DNA of 64,000 bases from contig JAKIHM010000003.1 of the NCBI GenBank assembly GCA_021608145.1, positions 62,001-126,000 on the forward strand, given 5' to 3'. The translations under genes were made by a program, and so were the position numbers. The notes beneath the pieces are model-generated. The model did not search any database and was not told the DNA's origin. It saw only the letters and a program-made list of their open reading frames with translations. The stretch is from Thermovorax subterraneus (lineage in GTDB: Bacteria; Bacillota; Thermosediminibacteria; Thermosediminibacterales; Thermosediminibacteraceae). Positions 44,404 to 56,138 of the stretch are shown one piece after another. Position 1 is the stretch's first letter; each line of letters begins with the position of its first letter.

Positions 44404-45111
44404 TTACCTCCATTTTATGTAATCTTTTATGTACTTATAGTCTCCCGAGAGGATTACGACCGCCGCTATTATATAATTTCGCCCGCGCTCTATTTTCTTT
44501 CTGGGTATTTTTGTGGCTTTTTCAATTTTTTCTATGGGCAGATACTTTTTCTCCATTATAGTCTTCAAGATTTCGGGAGAAGACATAATGTAATCTATAA
44601 CCTGAAGATAAACCCTTCGAGTGCCTTCCTGTTTGGGCGAGCTTTTTGCAACATCCGAAAAGGAAATCCCCCATTTGCCAAGTTCTTCTTTAATCTCCAG
44701 TATTTCAAGCCTTCTTAATCGACTTACCTCATCTTCCCGGTGTTTTTTTATGGATTCTTCGGTGCCTATTTCCGGTTCGATTTCATCCTCATCATCCGCA
44801 CTATGCCACATATAAATCAAAGTATCCGAACTCTTTTTTTCCTTCCTATAGTAGTCTATGAGCCGGTTTTTTATGACATTTCTCGCAAAGGCGAGGAAAT
44901 TGCCTTTATTAATGTCAAATTTTTGAATGGCTTCGTTAAAGGCTATCATCGCTATGCTTAGCTCATCGTCTATGCCGTATTCAACCCGGCGCCCTATGCA
45001 TTTTTCGACAACCGATGCTATAAAGGGCTTGTATTCTTCTATGAATAGACTTATATTGTCCATATTTCCCTTAATCGCCATTACTCGTTCATTTATTGAA
45101 GGTTGATTCAT
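44404..45111 (-). CDS. sigI: RNA polymerase sigma factor SigI
   Basis: 235-aa sigma-70-like factor for heat or cell-wall stress. FIEEYKPFIASVVEKCIGRRVEYGIDDELSIAMIAFNEAIQKFDINKGNFLAFA is region 2; the C-terminal SigI-C domain follows. It starts at ATG 45111 behind GGAGGTAGCC. An extended -10 (TGCTATAAT, 45146-45154) lies upstream. rsgI follows after 4 bp. Confidence 0.93.
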   Translation of the reverse strand: MNQPSINERVMAIKGNMDNISLFIEEYKPFIASVVEKCIGRRVEYGIDDELSIAMIAFNEAIQKFDINKGNFLAFARNVIKNRLIDYYRKEKKSSDTLIYMWHSADDEDEIEPEIGTEESIKKHREDEVSRLRRLEILEIKEELGKWGISFSDVAKSSPKQEGTRRVYLQVIDYIMSSPEILKTIMEKKYLPIEKIEKATKIPRKKIERGRNYIIAAVVILSGDYKYIKDYIKWR

Positions 45112-45264
45112 GGCTACCTCCGCATAATGAGAATAACTCTTTTAAATTATAGCAAAAATTTTCGCAGTTATTAAGTCAAAGGCCCGTTGATTTTGCTTCT
45201 TTCATTTGGTAGGATTTGAAATATAAAATTTATTAACCGCAAAGAGAGGTAGAACGTTGAAAAA

Positions 45265-46518
45265 ATGTACATCTTCTGGGTTCCCGGCATATTGTCTTTT
45301 CTCTTAGCAAGCCTTTTTTTCACGGAAAATAAGTCTGCATCCTATTTTGTGGATTTTGCAAAAGGCTACCTCGCTTTAAGACTTGCCGGTATTTTTTCTC
45401 ATTCTGGCCTTTCATACCTTTTTGCAGCGGCTGGACTTTTACTAGGACAATCCAGACCTATTTTTAGAGGTTTTAAAGGAGATTCTGCCGAAGTTTTAAG
45501 CCTCGGGATTTTAACTTTTATGTCGCCAATTTTAGGCCTTATTCTGCTTTTCTTCTTTTTACTTTTAAAATTCCTTTTTCATGACTACGACGATGCGGTC
45601 TTTGCAACTTCGTTTCTAATGCCCATCCTGGCATTAAAGTTTTTCAAAAGCGACGCATATGTTCTTATATCTTTTTTCGCTTTCGGGGTTCTAATTATTC
45701 AATTTCTACCGCCGGCAATTGAAAAATATATAAAACCCAGGTTTTTGACAAGGGTAGCCTTTGCCTTCTTGTTGTTTTTTGCATGTGCCCTGTTTTTTTT
45801 CAACAAATACGTCTATAAAGGCTTTGGAGCCCAAAAAGATTTAATACGGCACGGACCCGGGCATTTTAAGTATGTAGCAATTACCTTCGATGATGGCCCT
45901 GATCCATTATATACGCCGCAAATTCTAGATATATTAAAGGAAAAGGACGTTCGGGCCACGTTTTTCCTCATAGGCAAGAACGCACAGCAGTATCCGGAAA
46001 TTGCAAAAAGAATAGCAAAGGAAGGTCATACTATCGGAAACCACACCTATTCCCACAGGAGCCTTATTCCACTCTCGGTCGCCGCTACAAGGGATGAAAT
46101 TAAAAAGGGAGAGGAAGCAATTATTAAAGCTACCGGGATAAGGCCTACCTTGTTCAGACCGCCAAGGGGAGTATATTCTATTTATGCCCTTAAGTTTCTG
46201 AGGCAGGAGCGCTATACGGTGGTGCTCTGGGATGTATCGGCTATGGACTGGGCGGAACTTCCTCCTCAAAGTATTGTTTCCAACGTTTTGCGCCACGTAA
46301 GGCCCGGTTCGATAATACTTTTTCACGACAGCGGGGATATAGTCTCTTTTAAAGGCGGCGACAGAACCAACACTGTAAAAGCCCTTCCCCTCGTGATAGA
46401 CGAACTAAAAGCTCAAGGTTACGAATTTATTACCATAGACGAAATGATATTCTTATCGGAATTAATGGGGACTGAGGACAATGGTGAGGATAGTGAAAGC
46501 CAGAATCCAGCACATTGA
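45265..46518 (+). CDS. PlsY-like membrane domain fused to a polysaccharide deacetylase
   Basis: 417-aa two-part protein. Residues about 1-155 align with PlsY glycerol-3-phosphate acyltransferase: VDFAKGYLA (PlsY DxxKG motif, D30, K33, G34) and LGQSRPIFRGFKGDSAEV (PlsY GHxxPxFxxFKGGK). Key residues are changed (His to Gln, GGK to GDS) and the N-terminal SGN motif is missing, so it is probably not an acyltransferase. Residues about 200-390 are a complete NodB deacetylase: TFDDGPD (D209, D210), HTYSH (H260, H264), RPPRG, DVSAMDW and ILFHD. The deacetylase lies outside the membrane and may act on peptidoglycan or another glycan. Confidence 0.85.
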   Translation: MYIFWVPGILSFLLASLFFTENKSASYFVDFAKGYLALRLAGIFSHSGLSYLFAAAGLLLGQSRPIFRGFKGDSAEVLSLGILTFMSPILGLILLFFFLLLKFLFHDYDDAVFATSFLMPILALKFFKSDAYVLISFFAFGVLIIQFLPPAIEKYIKPRFLTRVAFAFLLFFACALFFFNKYVYKGFGAQKDLIRHGPGHFKYVAITFDDGPDPLYTPQILDILKEKDVRATFFLIGKNAQQYPEIAKRIAKEGHTIGNHTYSHRSLIPLSVAATRDEIKKGEEAIIKATGIRPTLFRPPRGVYSIYALKFLRQERYTVVLWDVSAMDWAELPPQSIVSNVLRHVRPGSIILFHDSGDIVSFKGGDRTNTVKALPLVIDELKAQGYEFITIDEMIFLSELMGTEDNGEDSESQNPAH

Positions 46519-47094
46519 GGCGGTAGTTGATATTTTCTGTGCCGCCTTTTATAAAAGCATAACCTTTTTTACACCCAATATCTCTGGTGTGAAAGAGGCA
46601 TTTAAAGATTTTTTAGGCTTCTTATGGAGACCTTTAATGGTGGATTTATGGTAGCCTTACATAATGATGAAGTATACGGATATATAATAATGGCGGATGA
46701 TGTGAGAAGACTTTGGACAAAAGCGCTTTTTTCCGGTTTTATTTTCAAGGTAGCAGCAAAAGCCTTGAAGGGAATATATGGGATTGGGCCTGCAACGATT
46801 TATAAGGTGGTCAAAAACAAGCTGTATTATTTGAAGTTTGAGATTTCGACAGAAAAGACAGCCCAACTCCTTTCCATAGCGGTCCACCCGTCGCACCACG
46901 GAAAAGGCATAGGTAAAAAGCTGTTAGAGGCCGGTCTTAAATATATAAAATACCGGGGGATTAAGAAAATAAAGCTAGAGGTGAGGCCTGACAATAAATC
47001 TGCACTTTCGATTTACGAAAAATACGGCTTCCAAGAGGTAGGAAAAGCAAAAGACCTTCAGGGCGATTGGCTCATAATGGTGAAAGAGCTATAA
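46481..47094 (+). pseudogene. GNAT acetyltransferase with one homopolymer frameshift
   Basis: An ATG at 46481 (behind GAGG, inside the deacetylase end) opens MVRIVKARIQHIEAVVDIFCAAFYKSITF but the frame stops at 46657-46659. The frame from 46624 carries the rest: MVALHNDEVYGYIIMADD, the acetyl-CoA loop VHPSHHGKGIGKKLL and NKSALSIYEKYGFQEVGKA. Adding one T to the six-T run at 46609-46614 joins the two as KDFFRLLMETFNGG, giving a normal RimI-like protein of about 205 aa. Either a sequencing error or a recent frameshift. Confidence 0.75.
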
Positions 47095-47148
47095 CGGGCA
47101 ATTTAAAAAGAGTATGTCCCGAGATACATTGCTCTCGGGACATATGCG

Positions 47149-48378
47149 TTATTCTTTCGGAAGCAATTGGTTCAATATAATGCCCAAAACCGCTGCGAGA
47201 CCTACACCACCCAGTTTAACCCCTCCGGGGAAGTTGATTACCGCTCCCCCTATTCCGACTACCAGAATAATACTTGCAATTATCAGGTTTCTAGTCTTTT
47301 TAAAATCCACGCTGTTTTCCACAACAGTCCTAACTCCTATGCTTGCTATCATTCCGAACAGGATTATGGATATGCCTCCTATAACTGGTTCAGGAACCGT
47401 CCTGATTAAAGCGGTAAGCTTTTGAAAGCTCGAAAGCAGGATGGCGATAAAAGCTGCCACCCTCATCACTTGAGGCTTCCAAACGCCGGTAAGAGCAAGA
47501 ACCCCAGTGTTTTCGGAGTATGTGGTATTGGCAGGCCCACCAAAAAGTCCGGCCAAGGACGTAGCTATACCGTCACCTATCAAGGTCAAGTGGAGTCCCG
47601 GATCTTTGACGAAATCTTTACCCACCGTTGCCCCCACCGCCAGCATGTCACCCACGTGTTCCACCATCGTCGCTACGGCTACCGGAGCTATCAACCCTAT
47701 AGCGGCAAGGTTGAATTCGGGCCTTGTGAAATTCGGCACGGCAAAAAGAGCCGCATCCTGAACAGGTTTTAGGTCAACGATCCCGAATATCAAGCATGCA
47801 ATATAGCCGGCGATCAACCCCACCAAAACGGGCACGAGTTTAAAAAATCCCCTGCCGTAAACGCTCACCACCATAACCGTGGCTAGCACTATTAATGCAA
47901 TGGTCCAGTTTTTGGATGCACTTTGAACCGCCACCGGCGCAAGATTCAAACCTATTACCATTATAATCGGCCCTGTTACTATTGGAGGAAGAAGCCTTTC
48001 CATAAATTCCCTTCCTAGAAAATAGACCAAGATGGCCATTACTACGTACAAAAGCCCTGCCACTATTATGCCGCCTTGAGCTGCCGGAACGCCCCACTGC
48101 TTTACTACAAGGGCTATAGGGGCGATGAATGCAAAGGACGAACCCAAGAAGATCGGCACTTTTCTTTTCGTCACAAGATGGAAAAATAGTGTACCTATCC
48201 CCGCAGTAAAAAGTGCAACACCGACATCCAGTCCGGTAAGAAGCGGAACCAGCACAGTAGCTCCAAACATCGTAAAGGTATGCTGAAGTCCCAGGATTAA
48301 AAGCTGTAACAGCGATATTCTGTCTTCCTCTTTCAAAGGCCCTGACAGTTCCTTTGAATTTGCAGTCAATTCTTTCAC
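47149..48378 (-). CDS. uraA: Uracil permease (nucleobase:cation symporter-2 family)
   Basis: 409-aa transporter with about 12-14 membrane segments. HTFTMFGATVLVPLLTGLDVGVALF is the family N-terminus, and VGHVGDMLAVG-like EHVGDMLAVGATVGKDF plus GLFGGPANTTYSENTGVLALTGV are the substrate-site stretch of uracil permeases. It is preceded by a PyrR-type attenuator, supporting uracil as substrate. Its gene starts at GTG or nearby behind GGAGG. Confidence 0.9.
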   Translation of the reverse strand: MKELTANSKELSGPLKEEDRISLLQLLILGLQHTFTMFGATVLVPLLTGLDVGVALFTAGIGTLFFHLVTKRKVPIFLGSSFAFIAPIALVVKQWGVPAAQGGIIVAGLLYVVMAILVYFLGREFMERLLPPIVTGPIIMVIGLNLAPVAVQSASKNWTIALIVLATVMVVSVYGRGFFKLVPVLVGLIAGYIACLIFGIVDLKPVQDAALFAVPNFTRPEFNLAAIGLIAPVAVATMVEHVGDMLAVGATVGKDFVKDPGLHLTLIGDGIATSLAGLFGGPANTTYSENTGVLALTGVWKPQVMRVAAFIAILLSSFQKLTALIRTVPEPVIGGISIILFGMIASIGVRTVVENSVDFKKTRNLIIASIILVVGIGGAVINFPGGVKLGGVGLAAVLGIILNQLLPKE

Positions 48379-48384
48379 ACTTTT

Positions 48385-48535
48385 CCTCCTTTCAACATTA
48401 AAGCCCCTGCTGTGAGGCAGCAGGGGTTTCCTTATTTAAAAAGCCTTCCTCTGTCAGGCAGAGAAAGGCTTTTTTTCTTCCCTTACGCCTTACTAGCCTC
48501 ACAGGACCAGTTTAAAGGCTTGCCTATTAACTTTC
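48385..48535 (-). promoter_or_regulatory. PyrR-type attenuator leader of the uracil permease
   Basis: Minus strand CTGGTCCTGTGAGGCTAGTAAGG resembles the PyrR-binding loop (GTCC...GAGGCTNGNAAGG). It is followed by a strong terminator AAAGCCTTTCTCTG / CAGAGGAAGGCTTTTT (48439-48477) and then a second hairpin CCCCTGCTG / CAGCAGGGG (48404-48426) before the RBS. UMP-bound PyrR should favour termination. Confidence 0.8.
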
Positions 48536-48568
48536 CTTTTAGAATCATAACACATAGCAGGATTACAG

Positions 48569-49435
48569 TCAATACTTAAAATTTTCAAGGGACCAGAGGC
48601 GCTCCAGTGCCTTTTTCATATACTCTTCGTCTATTTCAAATCCGATTGCACTTATATTCAACTTTAAACAGGCAACCGCCGTGGTCCCGATTCCCATAAA
48701 AGGATCCAGGACAAGTTTGGTCCTCTCAACCCCATGGAGTTTTATACACATTTCCGGAAGGGCAACCGGAAAAGTAGATGGATGTGGGCGCTGTTTTTCC
48801 CTGTCCCGTATGGTTTCATACGGAATAAACCAGGTATTCCCACGGCATCTCCTATCTTGCTTTGCGCTTTTCCATCGTCCTATATTTGACTTATCCTGAT
48901 AGGGCACTCCTATGGCAAGTCTATCAAGCTCAACCTTTCCGGTCTTTGTAAAGTGAAAGATGTATTCATGATTATCGTGTAAAAAGCGCTTTCCCTTAAT
49001 GGGTTTATAATGACCTACTGCCACATCACCGGATATGGCGGGATATTTGCCGACAGAGCTTTTCTCTATGGCGATGGATTTTACCCAATGGATAACATTC
49101 TGAAGCTCAAAATGCTTCCTAAGCCTTTGCGCCACATCTAAGGGTATCCATGGATCGCTCGGTTTTCCACCTATATTTAGGAAAAAAGAACCGTCATTTT
49201 TCAGCACCCTTTTAATCTCAACAGATACCTCTTCCAACCAGTCCAAATATTGCTCCCGTGGCATATTGTCATAATGGCTGTTGTAACGTATGCCTATATT
49301 GTAAGGCGGGGAAGTGACTACCACGTCCACTTCTTCCTGCTTCAAGTATTTTCTCATACCCAATAAGCAATCCTCAAGATAGAGGGTAATTTTCCCCCCT
49401 ACCTTATAAACCCTTTCCGAAGGCAAATCCGGCAT
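48569..49435 (-). CDS. Solitary DNA methyltransferase (N4-cytosine or N6-adenine, beta-type order)
   Basis: 288-aa site-specific DNA methyltransferase. Catalytic motif [10 protein letters not shown] comes first (about residue 40) and the SAM motif [14 protein letters not shown] comes late (about residue 247), the beta-class order. [59 protein letters not shown] is a likely target-recognition segment plus motif. No restriction gene lies next to it; neighbours are a transporter and cell-wall genes. Target sequence cannot be told from sequence alone. Confidence 0.88.
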   Translation of the reverse strand: MPDLPSERVYKVGGKITLYLEDCLLGMRKYLKQEEVDVVVTSPPYNIGIRYNSHYDNMPREQYLDWLEEVSVEIKRVLKNDGSFFLNIGGKPSDPWIPLDVAQRLRKHFELQNVIHWVKSIAIEKSSVGKYPAISGDVAVGHYKPIKGKRFLHDNHEYIFHFTKTGKVELDRLAIGVPYQDKSNIGRWKSAKQDRRCRGNTWFIPYETIRDREKQRPHPSTFPVALPEMCIKLHGVERTKLVLDPFMGIGTTAVACLKLNISAIGFEIDEEYMKKALERLWSLENFKY

Positions 49436-49453
49436 AACCTTGCCTCAACTCCT

Positions 49454-50632
49454 TCAGGAACGGTCCATTCCGGAAGCCCGTTCCGGCCTAAACTCCTCCG
49501 GCCTTTTTTCTGATATTCCAAAATAGTACAGGATGCTCTCTACAATCCGCTTTGAGGCAAATCCATCTCCGTAGGGATTCACAGCATTTGCCATGCGGAG
49601 GTATTCAGACTCATCTTTCAAGAGTATTTCTGCCTCTTTGAGTACATTTTCTCTTGCCGTTCCTATCACCTTCACAGTGCCTGCTTTAACAGCCTCAGGT
49701 CGTTCTGTCTCGTTTCTCAGCACCAATACAGGCTTCCCCAAGGAAGGCGCCTCTTCCTGCAGGCCTCCCGAGTCGGTCATGACCATGTAGCACCTAGCCA
49801 TCAAGTTGTGCAGCTCGTCGGTATCCAGTGGAGGAAGGAGTATTATTCTCTCGCTATTTTTGAGTATGCTGTAAGCCGTATCACGGACCGCAGGGTTCAA
49901 GTGTACGGGATAAACGAGAACAACATCTGGATTGCGCTCCACCACGTCCCGAAGCCCCCGGCATATTTCTTCAAGGGGTCTCCCCAGGTTCTCCCTCCTG
50001 TGGGCGGTTACAAGTATCACACGATTTTCCTCGAATTTCAACGAATTGAGGACCGGTTGTTTGAATACATAGTCTTTTTTCACGGTAGTTCTCAAAGCAT
50101 CTATTACTGTATTTCCCGTAACGAAAATAGATTTGGAGTCAACACCTTCTTTGATTAGGTTCATCTTTGCCGTCATCGTCGGCGCAAAGTGAAGGTCCGC
50201 AAGAGCTCCTGTGAGCTTCCGGTTCATTTCCTCAGGAAAGGGCAGCCACTTGTTGTGGGTTCTCAATCCCGCTTCCACGTGTCCCACCTTGATGTGCAGA
50301 TAAAAGGAAGCAAGAGCTCCAACAAACGTCGTAGTAGTATCGCCGTGTACCAGCACTAAGTCGGGTCTTACCTCATTTAGCACATCCCTTAACCCGGAAA
50401 GCGCCTTTACGGTGATGTCAAACAAGCTCTGCCTTTCTTCCATTATGTTCAGGTCATAATCGACCTTTACATCAAAAAGGCTCAACACCTGGTCGAGCAT
50501 CTGGCGGTGTTGAGCTGTAACGGCCACCTTGCAATCAATATAATCGCTCTTTTTGAGTTCCTGCACCAATGGGGCCATTTTTACGGCCTCAGGTCTGGTT
50601 CCAAATACCGTCAAAACTTTTATCCTTTCCAA
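49454..50632 (-). CDS. mnaA: UDP-N-acetylglucosamine 2-epimerase
   Basis: 392-aa non-hydrolysing epimerase that makes UDP-ManNAc for teichoic acid or other wall polymers. KVLTVFGTRPEAVKMAPLVQEL, LVHGDTTTTFVGALASFYLHIKVGHVEAGLRT and VMTDSGGLQEEAPSLGKPVLVLR are the family motifs. Adjacent to tagO, consistent with wall polymer linkage-unit synthesis. Confidence 0.95.
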   Translation of the reverse strand: MERIKVLTVFGTRPEAVKMAPLVQELKKSDYIDCKVAVTAQHRQMLDQVLSLFDVKVDYDLNIMEERQSLFDITVKALSGLRDVLNEVRPDLVLVHGDTTTTFVGALASFYLHIKVGHVEAGLRTHNKWLPFPEEMNRKLTGALADLHFAPTMTAKMNLIKEGVDSKSIFVTGNTVIDALRTTVKKDYVFKQPVLNSLKFEENRVILVTAHRRENLGRPLEEICRGLRDVVERNPDVVLVYPVHLNPAVRDTAYSILKNSERIILLPPLDTDELHNLMARCYMVMTDSGGLQEEAPSLGKPVLVLRNETERPEAVKAGTVKVIGTARENVLKEAEILLKDESEYLRMANAVNPYGDGFASKRIVESILYYFGISEKRPEEFRPERASGMDRS

Positions 50633-50651
50633 AGCTCGCTCCCCTTTTTAT

Positions 50652-51683
50652 CTATAGTCCTTCAGACTTTTTGTCTTGCGAGATAATGAACTGCCTTCCT
50701 CCCATTAAAAATAGAGCAAGAAAAATAGCAAGCATCAGGAAAGCCTGCTTTACACCCACCCATATTAGCAATACCGCACATAGTCCCAGCGCCAGGCTCA
50801 TGAGGTACATATATATGACAGCTTGTCTATGGGAAAAACCCACATCCAGCAGTCGATGATGGATATGTCCCCTGTCGGCCTGCATTATAGGTCTTCCTTT
50901 GATGAGCCTCCTAACTATAGCAAAGGCAGTATCAAAGATGGGAAGTCCCAGCGCTAAGATGGGAACAATAAGAGCTATGGCCGTTGCACTCTTTACAGCC
51001 CCATCTACGGCTGCCGCAGCCAGGATATATCCCAGAAACATAGCTCCGGTGTCCCCCATGAAAATCTTCGCGGGGTTGAAGTTGTACGGCAAAAATCCCA
51101 AAGCAGCTCCCGCAAGCAAGGCTGTAACTAATGTTGTGTTCAGTTGGCCCAAGCTTATGTCGACCAGCATCATCGTCATAGATGCTATGACGGCGATTCC
51201 TGCTGCCAGTCCGTCGAGTCCGTCGATGAAATTCAAGGTATTCGTAATGCCCACCACCCAAAAAAGCGTAACCGGAATGCTCCACTTGCCGAGATAAAAC
51301 ATCCCTCCGAAAGGATTAGTCACCCACTCTACCTTCAGCCCGAAAGCCACAAGGATATAAGCTGCAACTGTTTGAAGCAAGAGCTTTACTTTTGCAGGAA
51401 GCCCATAAATGTCATCCAACACGCCCACCAATACCAGGAAAGCTCCGCCTATCAACATGCCGCGGATGGAACTCTGCTCAAGTGGTAATGTAATCAATCC
51501 TACCGCAGTAAAAGCTGCAAAAATGGCAAGCCCTCCCAATCTCGGCGTGGGCTTTTTGTGAACCCGCCGGGTATCCTTCGGTATATCGACGGCGCCTATC
51601 TTCCAGGCTAATTTTATAACCCTCGGTGTAGCCAGGTAAGATAAGGCCATCGACATTATAAATGCGTATATGTATAACGGCAT
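50652..51683 (-). CDS. tagO: Undecaprenyl-phosphate GlcNAc-1-phosphate transferase (TagO/WecA)
   Basis: 343-aa membrane enzyme with about ten to eleven segments that starts teichoic acid or polysaccharide synthesis on the lipid carrier. Motifs LVGVLDDIYGLPAKVKLL, NTLNFIDGLDGLAAG, KIFMGDTGAMFLGY and HIHHRLLDVGFSHRQAV are complete. Confidence 0.95.
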   Translation of the reverse strand: MPLYIYAFIMSMALSYLATPRVIKLAWKIGAVDIPKDTRRVHKKPTPRLGGLAIFAAFTAVGLITLPLEQSSIRGMLIGGAFLVLVGVLDDIYGLPAKVKLLLQTVAAYILVAFGLKVEWVTNPFGGMFYLGKWSIPVTLFWVVGITNTLNFIDGLDGLAAGIAVIASMTMMLVDISLGQLNTTLVTALLAGAALGFLPYNFNPAKIFMGDTGAMFLGYILAAAAVDGAVKSATAIALIVPILALGLPIFDTAFAIVRRLIKGRPIMQADRGHIHHRLLDVGFSHRQAVIYMYLMSLALGLCAVLLIWVGVKQAFLMLAIFLALFLMGGRQFIISQDKKSEGL

Positions 51684-51745
51684 TTTATAATCGCCCCTCT
51701 ACGCCAAATTTACTTTTTTAATTTTATTCCATAAATCCTTTCTTG

Positions 51746-54087
<2,342 letters not shown>

Positions 54088-54103
54088 AAAAACCCTCCTA
54101 TTT

Positions 54104-54544
54104 TTATCGATTTTCGTAAGAGCTTATTTTGTCTATCCTCTTCTGATGGCGTCCTCCTTCAAATTCCGCATCGAGCCATTCTTCAACTATGGCTCTCGCA
54201 AGTCCAGGGCCTATTACCCTCCCTCCCATGGTCAGGACGTTGGCATTGTTGTGAAGCCTGGACATCCTTGCCGAATACACATCGTGGCATAAAGCAGCGC
54301 GGATTCCCTTTACTTTGTTGGCGGCTATGGTAACTCCTATACCTGTCCCGCAAATCAAAATACCCCTGTCGTACTCACCGCGGGCAACCGCTTCGGCGAG
54401 TTTAAATGCGATATCGGGATAATCCACCGGCTCTTCGGAAAAGGTACCCATATCTTCGTATTCTATGCCTTTCTCTTCTAAAAATTTGATAATCTCCTCT
54501 TTCAAACCAAATCCACCATGGTCGCTGGCTACGGCTATTTTCAT
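54104..54544 (-). CDS. rpiB: Ribose 5-phosphate isomerase B
   Basis: 146-aa Rpi[17 protein letters not shown] is the substrate-binding N-terminus; [31 protein letters not shown] carries the catalytic Cys. Just upstream of glyA. Confidence 0.95.
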   Translation of the reverse strand: MKIAVASDHGGFGLKEEIIKFLEEKGIEYEDMGTFSEEPVDYPDIAFKLAEAVARGEYDRGILICGTGIGVTIAANKVKGIRAALCHDVYSARMSRLHNNANVLTMGGRVIGPGLARAIVEEWLDAEFEGGRHQKRIDKISSYENR

Positions 54545-54587
54545 TGCACTTTCCCCCTTTGTGCTAACTACATTATATTTAAAACCA

Positions 54588-55052
54588 TCAACCCCTGTCC
54601 AGCTTTTCCAGAACCTTTTCGAGCTTCTCCTTCAATGCTTCCGCCACACGGCGGTAAGTATCCTCATCGCCGCCGTAAGGGTCGGCGACATCTACCCCTT
54701 CGTCGCCTTCGTCTTCGGCAAACTCGGCAAGGACAAAGACCCTGCCCTTCGTATGGGGAAACTTATTTATAATATAGTCCTTATGGCTTTTAGTCATGGT
54801 AAGTATAAGGTCAGCCTTTAGAAGCTCTTCGGAAAGGGTTTTCGCTCTATGCGACGAAATGTCCACTCCTATATCCTTCATAACCTTTATGGCTTGCGGT
54901 GACGCAGGCATTCCCATTACTGCAGCTATCCCGCATGAATCCACATCTATTTCCCCTTCTTTCCCGCGCTCCTTTATCATTTTCCTAAAAATGCCCTCTG
55001 CCATGCTGCTGCGGCAGGTATTGCCAGTGCATACAAAAAGCACTCTCTTCAT
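54588..55052 (-). CDS. ywlE: Low-molecular-weight phosphatase, YwlE-like protein-arginine phosphatase
   Basis: 154-aa phosphatase with the C(X)5R loop FVCTGNTCRSSMAEG. The Thr in CTGNTCRS is the residue that distinguishes arginine phosphatase YwlE from tyrosine phosphatases. DPYGGDEDTYRR holds the general-acid Asp. No McsB arginine kinase is in the window. Confidence 0.9.
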   Translation of the reverse strand: MKRVLFVCTGNTCRSSMAEGIFRKMIKERGKEGEIDVDSCGIAAVMGMPASPQAIKVMKDIGVDISSHRAKTLSEELLKADLILTMTKSHKDYIINKFPHTKGRVFVLAEFAEDEGDEGVDVADPYGGDEDTYRRVAEALKEKLEKVLEKLDRG

Positions 55053-55073
55053 AACCGGGCGCCTCCCAATATA

Positions 55074-56138
55074 TCATTCGAGCTTAATTATATTATACCC
55101 TGCGGCTTTTCGAAGCCTATTCATGACCGCAAGGCCCAACCCCGCCTCCGGTATACCCTCTGCCAGTATCTGGTCTACCCCCATCCTGTCAAATTTCCTC
55201 AGCACTGAAAAAAGGTTTGCCGATATGGTCAAAGGGGCATTTCTATCCCCAACGGAAATCACATACCCTACTTTATAATACATGCGCGTCTGGGCGGTAG
55301 CCATTATGCCTACTTTCTTGCCCTTGATGGAAAGCCTTTCTGCCACTTCGGAGATTTTTTTTATTTGAGCTTCAACTGGGCCCTCTACCACCAGCATGGG
55401 GGCTTTCGGCGAATAATGCCTGTACTTCTGGCCTGGCGATTTGGGCTTCTGCCCGGGCAAAAGCCCTGCATCCAGTTCCACCCTGCCTATCACTTCCTCC
55501 AATTCCTCTCGGGTAATTCCGCCTGGCCTCAAAATCACCGGGACATCACCTGTCAAATCAAGGACCGTAGATTCCACGCCGACCTCGCATGGACCCCCAT
55601 CCAGGATCACTTCCACCTTCCCGGCCAAGTCTTCATATACGTCTTCTGCGGTGGTGGGACTCGGCCTTCCCGATATGTTGGCGCTCGGAGCGGCTATGGG
55701 CACTCTCGATTCCTTTATGAGCGCTAAAGCCACGGGGTGTTTAGGCATTCTAACCGCAACCGTATCAAGTCCCCCCGTAGTACCGTAAGGAACTTTATTC
55801 GACTTTTCGAGGACCAGTGTGAGGGGGCCGGGCCAAAATCTCTCCATCAATTTTCGGGCTTCGGGCTTCATATTGCGGACGAGCCCTTCCGATTCTTCAT
55901 GAGATGAAATATGGACGATTAAAGGGTTGTCTTGAGGCCTATTTTTAGCTTTATATATTTTGCGGGCAGCATCCTCGTCAAGGGCATTGGCCCCAAGGCC
56001 GTATACCGTTTCTGTCGGGAAGGCCACAAGTCCTCCCGCTTTTATGACATCTGCCGCAATTTTTATGCTCTCTAAATCCACATCTTCGGGATTTATTTTA
56101 ATCAATTTTGTCTCCATAGCATCCCATTCCCCGTTCAT
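55074..56138 (-). CDS. ywlC: L-threonylcarbamoyladenylate synthase (Sua5/YwlC)
   Basis: 354-aa enzyme of tRNA t6A synthesis. The YrdC domain (about residues 15-210) has KAGGLVAFPTETVYGLGANALDEDAA and SGRPSPTTAEDVYEDL; the Sua5 linker PGQKYRHYSPKAPM and C-terminal Sua5 domain follow. An upstream ATG (about 56120) could also serve as start. Confidence 0.94.
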   Translation of the reverse strand: MNGEWDAMETKLIKINPEDVDLESIKIAADVIKAGGLVAFPTETVYGLGANALDEDAARKIYKAKNRPQDNPLIVHISSHEESEGLVRNMKPEARKLMERFWPGPLTLVLEKSNKVPYGTTGGLDTVAVRMPKHPVALALIKESRVPIAAPSANISGRPSPTTAEDVYEDLAGKVEVILDGGPCEVGVESTVLDLTGDVPVILRPGGITREELEEVIGRVELDAGLLPGQKPKSPGQKYRHYSPKAPMLVVEGPVEAQIKKISEVAERLSIKGKKVGIMATAQTRMYYKVGYVISVGDRNAPLTISANLFSVLRKFDRMGVDQILAEGIPEAGLGLAVMNRLRKAAGYNIIKLE

